Counted from the first letter of the stretch, positions 40,014 to 50,202 are shown. The stretch is 64,000 nucleotides of DNA from Lichenibacterium minor (GCF_004137685.1 NZ_QYBB01000001.1:372001-436000), one strand, 5' to 3'. The notes: generated by a model from the letters alone, not told the origin. Made by a program: numbers and translations.

Positions 40014-41426
40014 ATGACCGCCACCGACAGCACCCTGCGCATCGAGCGCGACTCCCTCGGCGAGGTGCCGGTCCCCGCCGACCACCTGTGGGGCGCGCAG
40101 ACGCAGCGCTCGGCGACCTTCTTCCCCATCGGCGTCGACCGTTTCGCCTGGGGCCGCCCGGTGATCCGGGCACTCGGGGTGCTGAAGAAATGCGCCGCCC
40201 TCGCCAACGGCGAGCTCGGGCAGCTTCCCCGGGACAAGGTCGACATGATCGCCGCCGCCGCCCAGGAGGTGATCGACGGCCGTCACGACGGCGAGTTCCC
40301 GCTCGTGGTGTTCCAGACGGGCTCGGGCACGCAGAGCAACATGAACGCCAACGAGGTGATCGCCAACCTCGCCATCCGGACGGCCGGCGGCGTCCTCGGC
40401 TCGAAGAAGCCCATCAACCCCAACGACGACGTCAACCGCGGCCAATCCTCCAACGACGCCTTCCCGACCGCGATGCACATCGCCATCGTCGAGGAGATCG
40501 AGGCGCGGCTCGTGCCGGCCGTGACGGCGCTGCGCGACACCTTCGCCGAAAAGGCCGCGAAGGGCGCGGACGTGATCCTGGTCGGCCGCACCCACCTCCA
40601 GGACGCGACGCCGATCACCCTGGAGCAGGTGTTCTCGGGCTGGATCGCCCAGCTCGAGGAAGCGCTCGACGGCGTGCGCCGCTCGCTGCCCGGGCTCTAC
40701 GCCCTGGCGCTCGGCGGCACCGCGGTCGGCACGGGCATCAACACGCATCCGCGCTTCGGCGAAGTGGCGGCGGCGATGATCGCCGCGGAAACCGGACACC
40801 CCTTCGTCACAGCGCCCAACAAATTCGCCGCCCTGTCGGCCCACGACGCCGTCGTGGCGGCCTCGGGCGCGCTGCGGGTGCTGGCGGGCGCGTGCATGAA
40901 GATCGCCAACGACGTGCGCTGGTACGCCAGCGGCCCGCGCGCCGGCTTCGCCGAACTGACGATCCCCGAGAACGAGCCCGGCTCCTCCATCATGCCGGGC
41001 AAGATCAACCCGACGCAATGCGAGGCCCTCACCATGGTGGCCGTGCAGGTGTTCGGCAACGACCATGCGGTGGCCTTCGCGGGATCGCAGGGGAACTTCC
41101 AGCTCAACGTGTTCAAGCCGGTGATGCTGCACAACATCCTGGAATCGGTCGCATTGCTGTCGGACGGGCTGCACGCCTTCAACAGCTTCTGCGCGGTCGG
41201 CATCGAGCCCAACATCCGCAGGATCAAGCAGAACCTGGATGGCTCTCTGATGCTGGTGACGGCGCTGAACCCGCATATCGGCTACGAGAAGTCCGCCAAG
41301 ATCTCGCTGAAGGCCTATCGGGACGACATGACGCTGCGCGACGCCGCGGTGGCGCTCGGCGTGGCCGGCGAGGACTTCGACGCCTGGGTGCGCCCCGCCG
41401 ACATGACGAAGCCGCTCGCCGATTGA
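40014..41426 (+). CDS. fumC: Fumarate hydratase class II
   Basis: 470 residues. Signature [10 protein letters not shown] at 323-332, [13 protein letters not shown] and [10 protein letters not shown] present. Converts fumarate to malate in the TCA cycle, iron-independent. It stands between tadD and the convergent tadC, with no functional tie to the pilus. Confidence 0.97.
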   Translation: MTATDSTLRIERDSLGEVPVPADHLWGAQTQRSATFFPIGVDRFAWGRPVIRALGVLKKCAALANGELGQLPRDKVDMIAAAAQEVIDGRHDGEFPLVVFQTGSGTQSNMNANEVIANLAIRTAGGVLGSKKPINPNDDVNRGQSSNDAFPTAMHIAIVEEIEARLVPAVTALRDTFAEKAAKGADVILVGRTHLQDATPITLEQVFSGWIAQLEEALDGVRRSLPGLYALALGGTAVGTGINTHPRFGEVAAAMIAAETGHPFVTAPNKFAALSAHDAVVAASGALRVLAGACMKIANDVRWYASGPRAGFAELTIPENEPGSSIMPGKINPTQCEALTMVAVQVFGNDHAVAFAGSQGNFQLNVFKPVMLHNILESVALLSDGLHAFNSFCAVGIEPNIRRIKQNLDGSLMLVTALNPHIGYEKSAKISLKAYRDDMTLRDAAVALGVAGEDFDAWVRPADMTKPLAD

Positions 41427-41479
41427 GCGGCCTCCACCCCCGCCCCGTCACGGGGCGGGGGAACCCGCCGGCCGGCCGC

Positions 41480-42457
41480 TCACTTCATCACGCCGATGAT
41501 CTGGACGGCTGCGGGCGTGCCGATGATGATGAAGAGGACCGGAAGAAAGAACAGGATCATCGGCACCGTCAGCTTGGGCGGAAGCGAGGCGGCCTTCTTC
41601 TCGGCCTCCATCATGCGGACGTCGCGGCCCTCCTGAGACAGGACGCGCAGCGCCGCCCCGAGCGGCGTCCCGTACTTCTCCGACTGGATCAGCACGGTCG
41701 ACAGCGACCGGACGATCTCGAGCCCCGTCCGTTTGGCGAAGTTCTCGAAAGCGACGCGCCGGTCCGGCAGGTAGGACATTTCCGCCATGGTGAGCGTCAT
41801 CTCCTCCGCCATGGGCACGGACTGCACGCCGATCTCGGACGCGACCTTGCGCCCGGCGTGTTCGAGCGACATCCCGGATTCGATGCAGATCAGCAGCAGG
41901 TCGAGGGTGTCCGGGAAGGCCTGCCGGACCGACTTCTGCCGCTTGCTCGTGGTGTTGGACAGGAAGATCTCCGGCGCCTTGATGCCCGCATAGGCGCCGG
42001 CGAGGCAGATCCCGCCCTTGAACGCGAAGGCCATGTCGGGATTGCCGATCGCCACGACGTAGCCCAGGGCGATCAGGAAAAAGACCGCCGGCGACACCAG
42101 GCGAAAGAACAGGAAGGTGACCTCCGCGCCCTGCCCGCGGAAGCCCGCCATGGCGAGCTTCATCTTGCTCCCCTCGGTGCCGAGCCATTTCGAGGCGCTG
42201 AAGCCGTCGACGATGCGCGCCATGAAGGGCTTGGCCTCCGGACGCAGGTTGGCCTTGCCGGTCTTCGCCATCCTGTCGCGCTCTCGCGCCCGGATGCGCT
42301 CGCGCTCGGAGGACACCTGCTTCATCCGCCGTCCGAGCGTGTCGGTCTCGAGCAGCGGCATCACCAGCGTCAGGATCGTGGCTGCGGCCGCGACCGCGGC
42401 GAGCAGGCTGGTGACGAAGTGTCGGTCCGACAGCCGGACATACAGGATCTCGATCAT
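41480..42457 (-). CDS. tadC: Tad pilus inner-membrane platform protein TadC
   Basis: 325 residues. T2SS F-type domain with FPDTLDLLLICIESGMSLEHA and helices at about 15-35, 125-150, 155-175 and 300-320. Forms the inner-membrane platform with TadB. Last gene of the cpaF-tadB-tadC minus-strand block; 20 bases after tadB. Confidence 0.93.
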   Translation of the reverse strand: MIEILYVRLSDRHFVTSLLAAVAAAATILTLVMPLLETDTLGRRMKQVSSERERIRARERDRMAKTGKANLRPEAKPFMARIVDGFSASKWLGTEGSKMKLAMAGFRGQGAEVTFLFFRLVSPAVFFLIALGYVVAIGNPDMAFAFKGGICLAGAYAGIKAPEIFLSNTTSKRQKSVRQAFPDTLDLLLICIESGMSLEHAGRKVASEIGVQSVPMAEEMTLTMAEMSYLPDRRVAFENFAKRTGLEIVRSLSTVLIQSEKYGTPLGAALRVLSQEGRDVRMMEAEKKAASLPPKLTVPMILFFLPVLFIIIGTPAAVQIIGVMK

Positions 42458-42477
42458 CGTTTGACGTCCGCCGGCCT

Positions 42478-43467
42478 TCAAATGTCGAAATTGATCATCT
42501 TCTTCATCACGACGATGCCGATGCTCATCCAGCAGGCGCCGGCCGCGACCATCATCTGCCCGATCGAGGTCGTCCAAAGCACGGAAATGTAGTCGGGCGA
42601 CATCAACCACACCAGCGTGCCGACGATGAACGGCAAGCTGCCGATGATGCCGGCCGAAGCCTTGGCTTCCGACGAGATGGCCTTGACCTTGGCCTTCATC
42701 TTCTTGCGGTCGCGGATCACGCGCGACAGGTTGCCCAGCGCTTCGGTGAGATTGCCGCCGGCCTTGGCCTGGATGGAGATCACGATGGCGAAGAAGTTGG
42801 TTTCGGTGATGGGCACGCGCTCCGCCATGCGCTCCACCGCTTCGCCGATGCCGAGGCCCATGGTCTGCGCCTCGACGACGCGCCGGAACTCCGAGCGCAG
42901 CGGCTCCGGCGATTCCGTCGCGATCACGCGCAGGCAGTCGCCGAGCGGCAGGCCCGCCTTCACGCCGCGGATCACGATGTCGACGGCGTTGGGGAACTCG
43001 TTGGCGAAACTGGCGAGCCGCCTCTTCTTCTTGAAGCCGAGGAACCAGGACGGCAGGCCGAAGCCGCCGACCAGCACGCCCACCCCCGCGACCGCCAGGC
43101 TGTCCTGCACGACGAGGAGCACCAGCCCGATCAGGACCGCCAGCCCCGCCGAAACGGAAAGGTAGGTCTTGCGGCTCCACTCGAGGCCGGCCTGCTGGAT
43201 GCGGATCTCCAGGGTCGCCTTCCTCGCCTTCCCGCGGTTTTCGACCTCCTTCATGCTGTCGGCGACCTGCTTGCGCCGGCTCGCCGCGTCGACCACGCGA
43301 TCGACGCCCACGCGCTTGGCACGGGGCGTCGCCACCGCCTGGCGGCGCTTCTCGGCCTTGATGTCGCCGGACAGGTACGGGCTCGCCACGAAGAACACGC
43401 AGCCGAGCGCCGCGATCCCGAGCCCGTAGGCGATGGCCGTGTTCCCATCCAGGGCCGGCAGGGGCAT
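42478..43467 (-). CDS. tadB: Tad pilus inner-membrane platform protein TadB
   Basis: 329 residues. T2SS F domain (FPNAVDIVIRGVKAGLPLGDCLRVI, ETNFFAIVISIQAKAGGNLTEAL) and about four helices. ATG 43467 overlaps the cpaF stop; a GTG one codon earlier is an alternative. Confidence 0.93.
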   Translation of the reverse strand: MPLPALDGNTAIAYGLGIAALGCVFFVASPYLSGDIKAEKRRQAVATPRAKRVGVDRVVDAASRRKQVADSMKEVENRGKARKATLEIRIQQAGLEWSRKTYLSVSAGLAVLIGLVLLVVQDSLAVAGVGVLVGGFGLPSWFLGFKKKRRLASFANEFPNAVDIVIRGVKAGLPLGDCLRVIATESPEPLRSEFRRVVEAQTMGLGIGEAVERMAERVPITETNFFAIVISIQAKAGGNLTEALGNLSRVIRDRKKMKAKVKAISSEAKASAGIIGSLPFIVGTLVWLMSPDYISVLWTTSIGQMMVAAGACWMSIGIVVMKKMINFDI

Positions 43468-44894
43468 CACAGCAGCGATCCGTCCTTGAGGTCGGCGCGG
43501 TCGAGCGCGGCGGCGAGGCGCTCCTCCTCGCCGTAGTAGCGGGCGCGCTCCATGAAGCGCGGCTGGCCGATGCCGGTGGACCGATGGCGGCCCTTCAGCT
43601 TGCCCTGCGCGTCCTCGCCGAGGATGTCGTAGAGGATGACGTCCTGGGTGATGATGACGTCGCCCTCGAGCCCCAGCACCTCCGTCACGTGGGTGATGCG
43701 GCGCGAGCCGTCGCGCAGGCGCGTCGCCTGGATGATGACGTCGACGGAGGTGACGATCATCTCGCGGATGGTCTTCGACGGCAGCGAGAAGCCCCCCATG
43801 GTGATCATGGATTCCAGGCGGCTCAGCGCTTCGCGCGGCGAGTTGGCGTGGAGCGTCCCCATGGAGCCGTCGTGGCCGGTGTTCATCGCCTGGAGAAGGT
43901 CGAAGGCTTCGGGGCCGCGCACCTCGCCGACGATGATCCGCTCGGGCCGCATGCGCAGGCAGTTGCGCACGAGGTCGCGCATCGTGATGGCGCCCGTCCC
44001 TTCGAGGTTCGGCGGCCGCGTTTCAAGCCGGACCGTGTGGGGCTGCTGAAGCTGCAGCTCGGCGGCGTCCTCGCAGGTGATCACCCGCTCGTCGAGCTCG
44101 ATGTAGTTGGTGAGGCAGTTCAGGAGCGTGGTCTTGCCCGAGCCCGTGCCGCCGGAGATCAGGACGTTGCAGCGGACCTTGCCGATGATCTTCAGCACCT
44201 CGGCGCCGTCGGGCGAAATGGCGCCGAACTTGACGAGCTGATCCAGGGTCAGCTTGTCCTTCTTGAACTTGCGGATGGTGAGGGCAGGCCCGTCGATGGC
44301 GAGGGGCGGGGCGATGACGTTGACGCGGGAGCCGTCCATCAGGCGCGCGTCGCAGATGGGCGAGGACTCGTCGACGCGGCGCCCCACCTGGCTGACGATG
44401 CGCTGGCAGATGTTCATCAGCTGCGCGTTGTCGCGGAAGCGGATGTTGGTGAGCTGGATCTTGCCGGCGACCTCGATGTAGGTCTTGGCGGCGCCGTTGA
44501 CCATGATGTCGGCTATGTCGTCGCGGGCGAGCAGGGGTTCGAGCGGACCGTAGCCCAGCACGTCGTTGCAGATGTCGTCGAGCAGGTCCTCCTGCTCGGC
44601 GATCGACATCACGACGTTCTTGATCGAGATGATCTCGTTGACGATGTCGCGGATCTCTTCCCGCGCGGTTTCGGCGTCGAGCTTGGACAGCTGCGACAGG
44701 TCGATGGCCTCGATCAGGGCCGAGAAGATGGTGCTCTTCGTGAGGTAGTAGTCGTCCGAGCGGCGCGGCTCCGCCGCCGGCGGCGGCGGCGCGGCCGGGA
44801 CCATCGTGGGGCGGTAGGCGGCGGCCGGCTCGGGCCGCGACGGGATCGGGGCCGCGGCGGGAGCGGCCCCCGTGGACGCGCGTCGTCCGAACAT
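43467..44894 (-). CDS. cpaF: Tad pilus assembly ATPase CpaF/TadA
   Basis: 475 residues. Ala/Pro-rich N-terminus (to about 45), N-terminal docking domain, Walker A GGTGSGKT (248-255), His box [19 protein letters not shown] and the Walker B/Asp box [15 protein letters not shown]. Secretion ATPase that drives pilus polymerisation. In relatives cpaE lies directly upstream; here a 5.6-kb block of unrelated genes separates them. Confidence 0.96.
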   Translation of the reverse strand: MFGRRASTGAAPAAAPIPSRPEPAAAYRPTMVPAAPPPPAAEPRRSDDYYLTKSTIFSALIEAIDLSQLSKLDAETAREEIRDIVNEIISIKNVVMSIAEQEDLLDDICNDVLGYGPLEPLLARDDIADIMVNGAAKTYIEVAGKIQLTNIRFRDNAQLMNICQRIVSQVGRRVDESSPICDARLMDGSRVNVIAPPLAIDGPALTIRKFKKDKLTLDQLVKFGAISPDGAEVLKIIGKVRCNVLISGGTGSGKTTLLNCLTNYIELDERVITCEDAAELQLQQPHTVRLETRPPNLEGTGAITMRDLVRNCLRMRPERIIVGEVRGPEAFDLLQAMNTGHDGSMGTLHANSPREALSRLESMITMGGFSLPSKTIREMIVTSVDVIIQATRLRDGSRRITHVTEVLGLEGDVIITQDVILYDILGEDAQGKLKGRHRSTGIGQPRFMERARYYGEEERLAAALDRADLKDGSLL

Positions 44895-45068
44895 GCCTGC
44901 GAGCTTCCTTCCACGGTCCGGGCGGGGAGCCGATCGCCCGGCCCCGTGCGTCCGACAATGGGCGGGAATGGTTACCTTTTCCGAAAACAGGCCGGCGGCA
45001 TGCGAGCGGGCCGCGCGGGACGACGGGCACGGACGCCTCACGGGGCCGGGATCGGCGGGCCTTCCCGG

Positions 45069-45710
45069 TCAGAACCCGATCGCGTCGACGCGCGTCAGCA
45101 CCGTCTTCTGGGCCACGCCCGGCGCGTGGGTGAGGTGCCAGGCCACGTATTGCTCGGCATAGGGCTCGGTCGACGACATGCCGTCGACGGGCACGACGAC
45201 GCGCATCCCGTGCAGCGCCGCGTCGGTGGCGGTGTCGAGCACCGCCCCTTCGGCCGCGGTTCCCACGACCACGACGGTGTCGATGCCCCGCCGCGCCAGC
45301 AGGTCGCGCAGGTCGGTGCCGATGAACTTGTCGGGCCCCGCGCGGACGACGGGATCGCCCGGCAGGGGCGCCACCCCGGCCCGGATGTCGTCGGGCCGCC
45401 CCGACGCGCTGGTGCTGTAGGCGACGAAGACGCCGCGGGCGCGGGCGGTGTCGACGAGCCGCCGGACGATCGGGACCGAGGCGAGGCAGCGGGGCTTGGT
45501 GGCGGCGTTGCAGGGGCCGCTCGCCGCGTCCTCGCGGCCGTTGAAGTCGAGCACGAGCAGGGCCGTCGCCTTCGGGTCGACCGTCACGGGCTTCAGCTCG
45601 GGCGGCGGCGGCACCGCCACGGAGGCCCAATCGTCCACGATGGTGGCCGCCGCGGCGGCCGGCGAGCAGAGGCCGGCGAGGAGCACCGCGATCGTCGAGC
45701 GTGTTCTCAT
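45069..45710 (-). CDS. Exported isochorismatase-fold protein lacking the catalytic cysteine
   Basis: 213 residues with a signal peptide (about 1-22). The isochorismatase-like hydrolase core has Asp55 (LLVLDFN) and Lys128 (GPDKF) of the usual D-K-C triad, but the Cys position appears to be Ala156 (GTAAEGAV where GxxxxxCV is expected). Members without Cys exist (PhzD/EntB-type isochorismatases), but those are cytoplasmic. Periplasmic location is likely; substrate unknown. Start at ATG 45710 chosen for the signal peptide. Confidence 0.75.
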   Translation of the reverse strand: MRTRSTIAVLLAGLCSPAAAAATIVDDWASVAVPPPPELKPVTVDPKATALLVLDFNGREDAASGPCNAATKPRCLASVPIVRRLVDTARARGVFVAYSTSASGRPDDIRAGVAPLPGDPVVRAGPDKFIGTDLRDLLARRGIDTVVVVGTAAEGAVLDTATDAALHGMRVVVPVDGMSSTEPYAEQYVAWHLTHAPGVAQKTVLTRVDAIGF

Positions 45711-45881
45711 GCGTCCATCCCTCCGGACAGGGCCGCAACGGGGGCAGGTTACGGGCAGGCCCCGATCCGGCGGCCCGCTCGGGCGCCGCGGCATCGCCCG
45801 TTCCGAAGACCCATGCCACCCCGGCCCGGGAAAGGATACGCCCGGCCGGCCGGTTCTGCGCCGTGACGGGGCCGGGCCCCC

Positions 45882-47270
45882 TCATGCCGCCGCCAGCGCC
45901 CGCGCCAGCACGGGATACACCCGCGGGTCGGACATCTGCGCCACGTTGAACCGCATCATGTCGGTCGCGGTCTGCGAAACGCTGAACACGTCGCCCGGGG
46001 CCAGGACCACGTCGTCGCGCGACGCCGCGCGGGCGGCCGCGGCGGCGTCGCGGCCGTCCGGCAGGCGGCACCACAGGGTGAAGCCGCCGCGCGGCATGAG
46101 CCAGGGCCGGATGCCGAGGTCGCACAGGCGGCCCGCCGTGTCGCGCCGGGCCTCCGACAGGCGCGTGCGCAGCGATGCGAGGTGCTTGCGATAGCTGCCG
46201 TCGGACAGGGCGCCGTGGACCAGCCCCGCCGCGACGGGGCTCGGGCCGCCGAAGCTCGTCGCCACCTGGAGGTCGACCAGCGCTTCGACCAGGTCGGGCT
46301 TCGCCGCGACGTAGCCGCAGCGGGTGGAGGCCGACAGGGTCTTCGAGAAGCCGCCGATGCGGATCACCCGGCCCAGGCCGTCGAGCACGGCCAGGCGCGG
46401 CGAGGGCTCCGGTTCGAGGTCGGCGAACGTGTCGTCCTCGACGACGGCGAGGTCGTGCGCGGCCGCCGCGCCCAGCAGCCTGTGGGCGGCCTGGGCCGAC
46501 AGGGTCGCGCCCGTGGGGTTCTGCAGCGCGGAATTCGTCACGTAGATGCGCGGGCGATGCGCGTCCAGCGCGGCGGCGAAGAGGTCGGGATCGGGCCCGC
46601 TCGGCGTCATCGCCACGCCGACCGCCCGCGCGCCATGGGCCCGGAGGGCGGCCTGGAAGTTGAAGTAGCAGGGGTCGTCGACCAGCACGGTGTCGCCGGG
46701 TCGCAGCAGCGCGCGGCACACGAGGTCGAAGGATTGGCTGGCCGACGCGGTGAGGAGGATCGCGTCCGGCCCCGCGTCGAGCCCTTCGGCGGCGAAGCGG
46801 CGGGCTAGGAGGCGGCGCAGGTCCGCCGAGCCGCGCGCGTCGCCGTAGTCCGTCAGCACGGCATCGCCGCCCCGGGCGATCCGGCGCATCGACCGGCGCA
46901 GCGCGGCGACCGGCATCCAATCGGGCGGCAGCCAGCCGCACCCGGGCTTCGGGATCGCCGCGCCGGCGTCGAGCGACCGGCGCGACACCCAGAGCGGGTC
47001 CATCGCGGGGTCCGGCCGCGCCGCGATGGCGGCGACCGCCAGCGGAGGGTGGCCCGCGACGGTGAAGCCGGACCCCGGGCGCGACCGGATCAGGCCTTCC
47101 GCCGCCAGCCGGTCGTAGGCTTCGACGACGGTGGAAGGCGAAACGCCCATCGTGGCGGCGAAGCCGCGGATCGACGGCAGCCTGTCGCCGGCCCCGAGCG
47201 CACGCGCCGCGATGCGCCGGCGGATCGCCTCCATCACGGCCCCGGTGCGGGTCGCCGCCGCCTGATCCAT
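45882..47270 (-). CDS. MocR-type transcriptional regulator (GntR winged helix + PLP aminotransferase fold)
   Basis: 462 residues. Winged helix at 1-75 (GDRLPSIRGFAATMGVSPSTVVEAYDRLAAEGLI), then a fold type I aminotransferase domain with the PLP Lys in GGFSKTLSASTRCGYV, NPTGATLS and the CYFNF-like substrate region. MocR proteins use PLP as effector and regulate neighbouring genes. It is divergent from an EamA exporter, with a long palindrome between them. Confidence 0.92.
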   Translation of the reverse strand: MDQAAATRTGAVMEAIRRRIAARALGAGDRLPSIRGFAATMGVSPSTVVEAYDRLAAEGLIRSRPGSGFTVAGHPPLAVAAIAARPDPAMDPLWVSRRSLDAGAAIPKPGCGWLPPDWMPVAALRRSMRRIARGGDAVLTDYGDARGSADLRRLLARRFAAEGLDAGPDAILLTASASQSFDLVCRALLRPGDTVLVDDPCYFNFQAALRAHGARAVGVAMTPSGPDPDLFAAALDAHRPRIYVTNSALQNPTGATLSAQAAHRLLGAAAAHDLAVVEDDTFADLEPEPSPRLAVLDGLGRVIRIGGFSKTLSASTRCGYVAAKPDLVEALVDLQVATSFGGPSPVAAGLVHGALSDGSYRKHLASLRTRLSEARRDTAGRLCDLGIRPWLMPRGGFTLWCRLPDGRDAAAAARAASRDDVVLAPGDVFSVSQTATDMMRFNVAQMSDPRVYPVLARALAAA

Positions 47271-47305
47271 CGCGCGTCCTGCCCCGACCGTGCGGCCCGT
47301 CGGAC

Positions 47306-47331
47306 CCATACGGTTCGGTCGAACCGTATGG
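47306..47331. promoter_or_regulatory. 26-bp palindromic operator candidate
   Basis: Twelve-base arms CCATACGGTTCG and CGAACCGTATGG with a two-base centre, perfect symmetry. It lies 36 bases before the regulator ATG (minus strand) and 93 bases before the exporter ATG. Position and symmetry suggest binding by the MocR-type regulator. Confidence 0.75.
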
Positions 47332-47423
47332 CACCGTGCCTGTCCTCGCCAGCCCCGCCACGCTATCGCGGGAGCCATTGCGGGCGGCCCCGCCATCGCG
47401 GGCGCCGGGGAAAGATCCACGAG

Positions 47424-48284
47424 ATGCGGCACAAGGCGGGCGGGTGGGGCAGCGGCCTCGTGGGCGTGGCGATCTTCAGCGGCTCGCTGCCGGCGACCCG
47501 GATCGCCGTGGGCGGATTCACGCCGCTGTTCCTGACCTCCGCGCGGGCCGTGATCGCGGCGGTCCTCGGGACGGCTCTCCTCGTCGCGCTGAAGCAGAAG
47601 CGCCCGGCGCGCCGCGACCTCGGCCCCCTCGCCCTGGTGGCGCTCGGCGTCGTGGTCGGCTTCCCGCTGCTGACCGCGCTGGCGCTGCGCCACATCACGT
47701 CGGCGCGGTCCATCGTGTTCATCGGGCTGCTGCCGCTCGCCACGGCGGCCTTCGCGGTGGTGCGCGGCGGCGAGCGGCCGAAGCCCGCCTTCTGGCTCTT
47801 CTCGACGCTCGGCGCCGCCGGGGTGGCGGGTTTCGCGCTGGCGCGGGACGGCGGCGCATCCCCGGAGGGGGACCTTCTGATGGTGGCGTCGATCCTGCTC
47901 TGCGGCCTGGGCTACGCCGAAGGCGCGACGCTGTCGCGCCGCCTCGGCGGCTGGCAGGTGATCTCGTGGGCGCTGGTGCTGGCGCTGCCCCCCATGGCCG
48001 TCCTGGCGTTCGCGACCCGGCCGGGGGACTTCGGCGGCGTCGGCCTGCCGGCCTGGGCGGGGCTCGGCTACGTGTCGGTCTTCTCGATGCTGGTCGGCTT
48101 CGTGTTCTGGTATCGCGGGCTGGCGCTGGGCGGCATCGCCGGCGTGGGGCAGCTCCAGTTGCTGCAGCCGTTCTTCGGCCTGTCGCTGGCGGCGCTGCTG
48201 CTGGGCGAGCCCGTGGCGCCCGGCATGGTGGCCGTCACGGGGCTCGTGGTGCTCTGCGTCGCGGGCGCGAAGCGTTTCGCGTGA
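47424..48284 (+). CDS. EamA/DMT family transporter
   Basis: 286 residues in ten hydrophobic segments, two EamA repeats. The start SGLVGVAIFSGSLPATRIAVGG is typical of the first repeat; FVFWYRGLALGGIAGVGQLQLLQP is the second-repeat signature. Likely exports amino acids or metabolites from the cytoplasm. Probable target of the divergent MocR-type regulator. Confidence 0.9.
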   Translation: MRHKAGGWGSGLVGVAIFSGSLPATRIAVGGFTPLFLTSARAVIAAVLGTALLVALKQKRPARRDLGPLALVALGVVVGFPLLTALALRHITSARSIVFIGLLPLATAAFAVVRGGERPKPAFWLFSTLGAAGVAGFALARDGGASPEGDLLMVASILLCGLGYAEGATLSRRLGGWQVISWALVLALPPMAVLAFATRPGDFGGVGLPAWAGLGYVSVFSMLVGFVFWYRGLALGGIAGVGQLQLLQPFFGLSLAALLLGEPVAPGMVAVTGLVVLCVAGAKRFA

Positions 48285-48327
48285 CCGCCGCAGCGACGCG
48301 GGCGTGCCGGCGCCCGCATCGCGAGGG

Positions 48328-50202
48328 TCACTCCGCCGCGATGGCGGGCACCCCGTCGCAGCTCATGCCGGGCGCGTGGTCGGTGCAGCCGCAGCCGAGG
48401 GGGTGGAGGCCCGCCCTGGCGCTTCGGCCGTTGGCCGATCCGAAGGCGCGGTCGAGCGCCGCCGCGGTGGCGACCCGCGCGGCGTCGCGGTCGGCGCCCG
48501 GCGTGCAGGCCAGGAAAGCGTCGGCGATGCCGGCGCGGTCGAGCCCGAGCCCGATCGCCAGGGCGCGCGGCGCCTCGTCGCCCTGCGGCACGTGGGCGGC
48601 GACCGTGGCGCGGCCACCGGCCAGGTCGAACTTCACCCAGCCCTTGCCCGCGGTCGCGATGCCCTTGACGCGCATCACCTGCCCGTGCGCACCGCCCGCC
48701 AGCGCCGCCAGCGCGGCGTGCAGCCGGTCGAGGTCGAGGTCGCCGAGCAACGGCGCGCTCCAGGATTCGAGCCCCAGCGCGACCTCCTCGCGGGGCTTCG
48801 GCCGGTCGATCGCGTCCTCGCCGTCGGCCTCAGGCGCCGCCACGGGCGCGGAGCGGTCGAGGTCTGTCTTCTCGACCGGGATGCCGTAGCGGGCGGGGAC
48901 CACCAGCGCGTCCGGGTTCTGCGATCGCAGGGTTTCGGCCACCATGGCGAGTTCGCCCGCCGACACGAGGTCCGTCTTGTTCAGGATGAACACGGGGGCG
49001 AGCCGCGTCTGCACGTCGAAATAGTCGGGCATCCGGACGTAGTCGGCCAGGAAAGCGCCGGCGTCGATCACCGTATACAGGCGGCGGGTCTTGATCAGAG
49101 GGGCGATCTCGGGCGTGTGCAGGGCGCGCAGCAGCGACGCCACGTCGGCCACGCCCGACGGCTCGATCAAGACGCGGTCCGGCTTCATCTCCGCCACGAC
49201 CTGCTTCAGCTGTGCGGCGAGGTCGGACCGCAGCGAGCAGCAGATGCAGCCGTTGCTGAGTTCCACCACGTCGGCGCCGCGGCCTTCCAGCAGCGCGCCG
49301 TCGAGCCCGAGGGCGCCGAAATCGTTGACCAGGACGACGGTCTTCAGGGCGGGATCGGCTTCCTTCAGCTTGCGCTGCAGGAAGGTGGTCTTGCCGGCGC
49401 CGAGGAAGCCGACGACGATCTCGACCTCGAAGGGCTTCTTTTCGCCGCGGGACTTCAGCCCCGGCGACCAGATGGCGCCGGCCGGCATCGGCAGCACCAG
49501 CATCCAGTGCTCCAGGATGGCCAGCGCCATCAGCACGGTGAGGAAGGTGTAGCCGGCGCGCTCCGCCACCGTGGCGCCGTCGGCCAGCGCCGCCTTGGCG
49601 ACCAGCACGGTGATGACGGTCGACACCGTCACCGACACCGGGAACAGCAGGTTCATGCTGCGCTTGCGCAGGAAGCTCTTCAAGAACTCCAGGTGCTCGG
49701 GCAGGAACTCCTCGTTGAGGTTGCGCACGCCGAAGAACACGTTGAGCTTGGCGCTCTGGTGCATCCACCACAGGACCATGAAGGTCCAGGTGCCGACCTG
49801 GTTGGCGCCGCCGGACGTGAGCCAGACGACCGCGATGGCGGCGCCGATGATGGCGAGCTCGTGGTAGAGGCTGGTCTGCACGGCGTGGACGAAATGGCCG
49901 AAGCCGCCGCAGTCCTCGCGGCAGGGCTGCTTCCGCGAGCCCGTCACGAAGCCCATGTAGAAGCTCATCTCCTGCCAGCCCCAGGCGAGGAGGCCCCAGG
50001 TGAAGGCCCAGTAAGCCCCCGCCGTGGACGTGTCGCGCGACGAGGCCGCGAGCCCGTACAGCGCCACGGCGAAGACGACCGTCGCACCGAGCATCGACCA
50101 TTTGAAGGTCGGGCGCGGCAGGTTGTCGAGGTAGATGATGGCGACCGTGGACGCCCACCACACGAAGAGCGCGAAGAGCGCGGGGCCGACATAGGCGATC
50201 AT
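48328..50202 (-). CDS. puhE: Fusion of PuhE-like photosynthetic complex assembly protein and COG0523 (CobW-type) GTPase
   Basis: 624 residues in one uninterrupted frame, start ATG 50202 with AAGGAG before it. Residues 1-255 are a PuhE (DUF3623) membrane protein with about seven helices (4-25, 36-53, 63-86, 111-131, 138-157, 184-206, 217-240) and hallmark segments WGWQEMSFYMGF, NQVGTWTFMVLWWMHQSAKLN, GVRNLNEEFLPEHL and NLLFPVSVTVST. Residues 260-624 are a COG0523 GTPase: G1 GFLGAGKTT (265-273), metal motif CICC (319-322), EPSG, NKTDL, and a C-terminal CobW_C domain ending in a Cys/His-rich tail (HPLGCGCTDH). PuhE helps reaction-centre or bacteriochlorophyll complex assembly; COG0523 proteins deliver metals. 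I know of no described fusion of the two. Metal supply to pigment or complex assembly is inference. Confidence 0.9.
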   Translation of the reverse strand: MIAYVGPALFALFVWWASTVAIIYLDNLPRPTFKWSMLGATVVFAVALYGLAASSRDTSTAGAYWAFTWGLLAWGWQEMSFYMGFVTGSRKQPCREDCGGFGHFVHAVQTSLYHELAIIGAAIAVVWLTSGGANQVGTWTFMVLWWMHQSAKLNVFFGVRNLNEEFLPEHLEFLKSFLRKRSMNLLFPVSVTVSTVITVLVAKAALADGATVAERAGYTFLTVLMALAILEHWMLVLPMPAGAIWSPGLKSRGEKKPFEVEIVVGFLGAGKTTFLQRKLKEADPALKTVVLVNDFGALGLDGALLEGRGADVVELSNGCICCSLRSDLAAQLKQVVAEMKPDRVLIEPSGVADVASLLRALHTPEIAPLIKTRRLYTVIDAGAFLADYVRMPDYFDVQTRLAPVFILNKTDLVSAGELAMVAETLRSQNPDALVVPARYGIPVEKTDLDRSAPVAAPEADGEDAIDRPKPREEVALGLESWSAPLLGDLDLDRLHAALAALAGGAHGQVMRVKGIATAGKGWVKFDLAGGRATVAAHVPQGDEAPRALAIGLGLDRAGIADAFLACTPGADRDAARVATAAALDRAFGSANGRSARAGLHPLGCGCTDHAPGMSCDGVPAIAAE

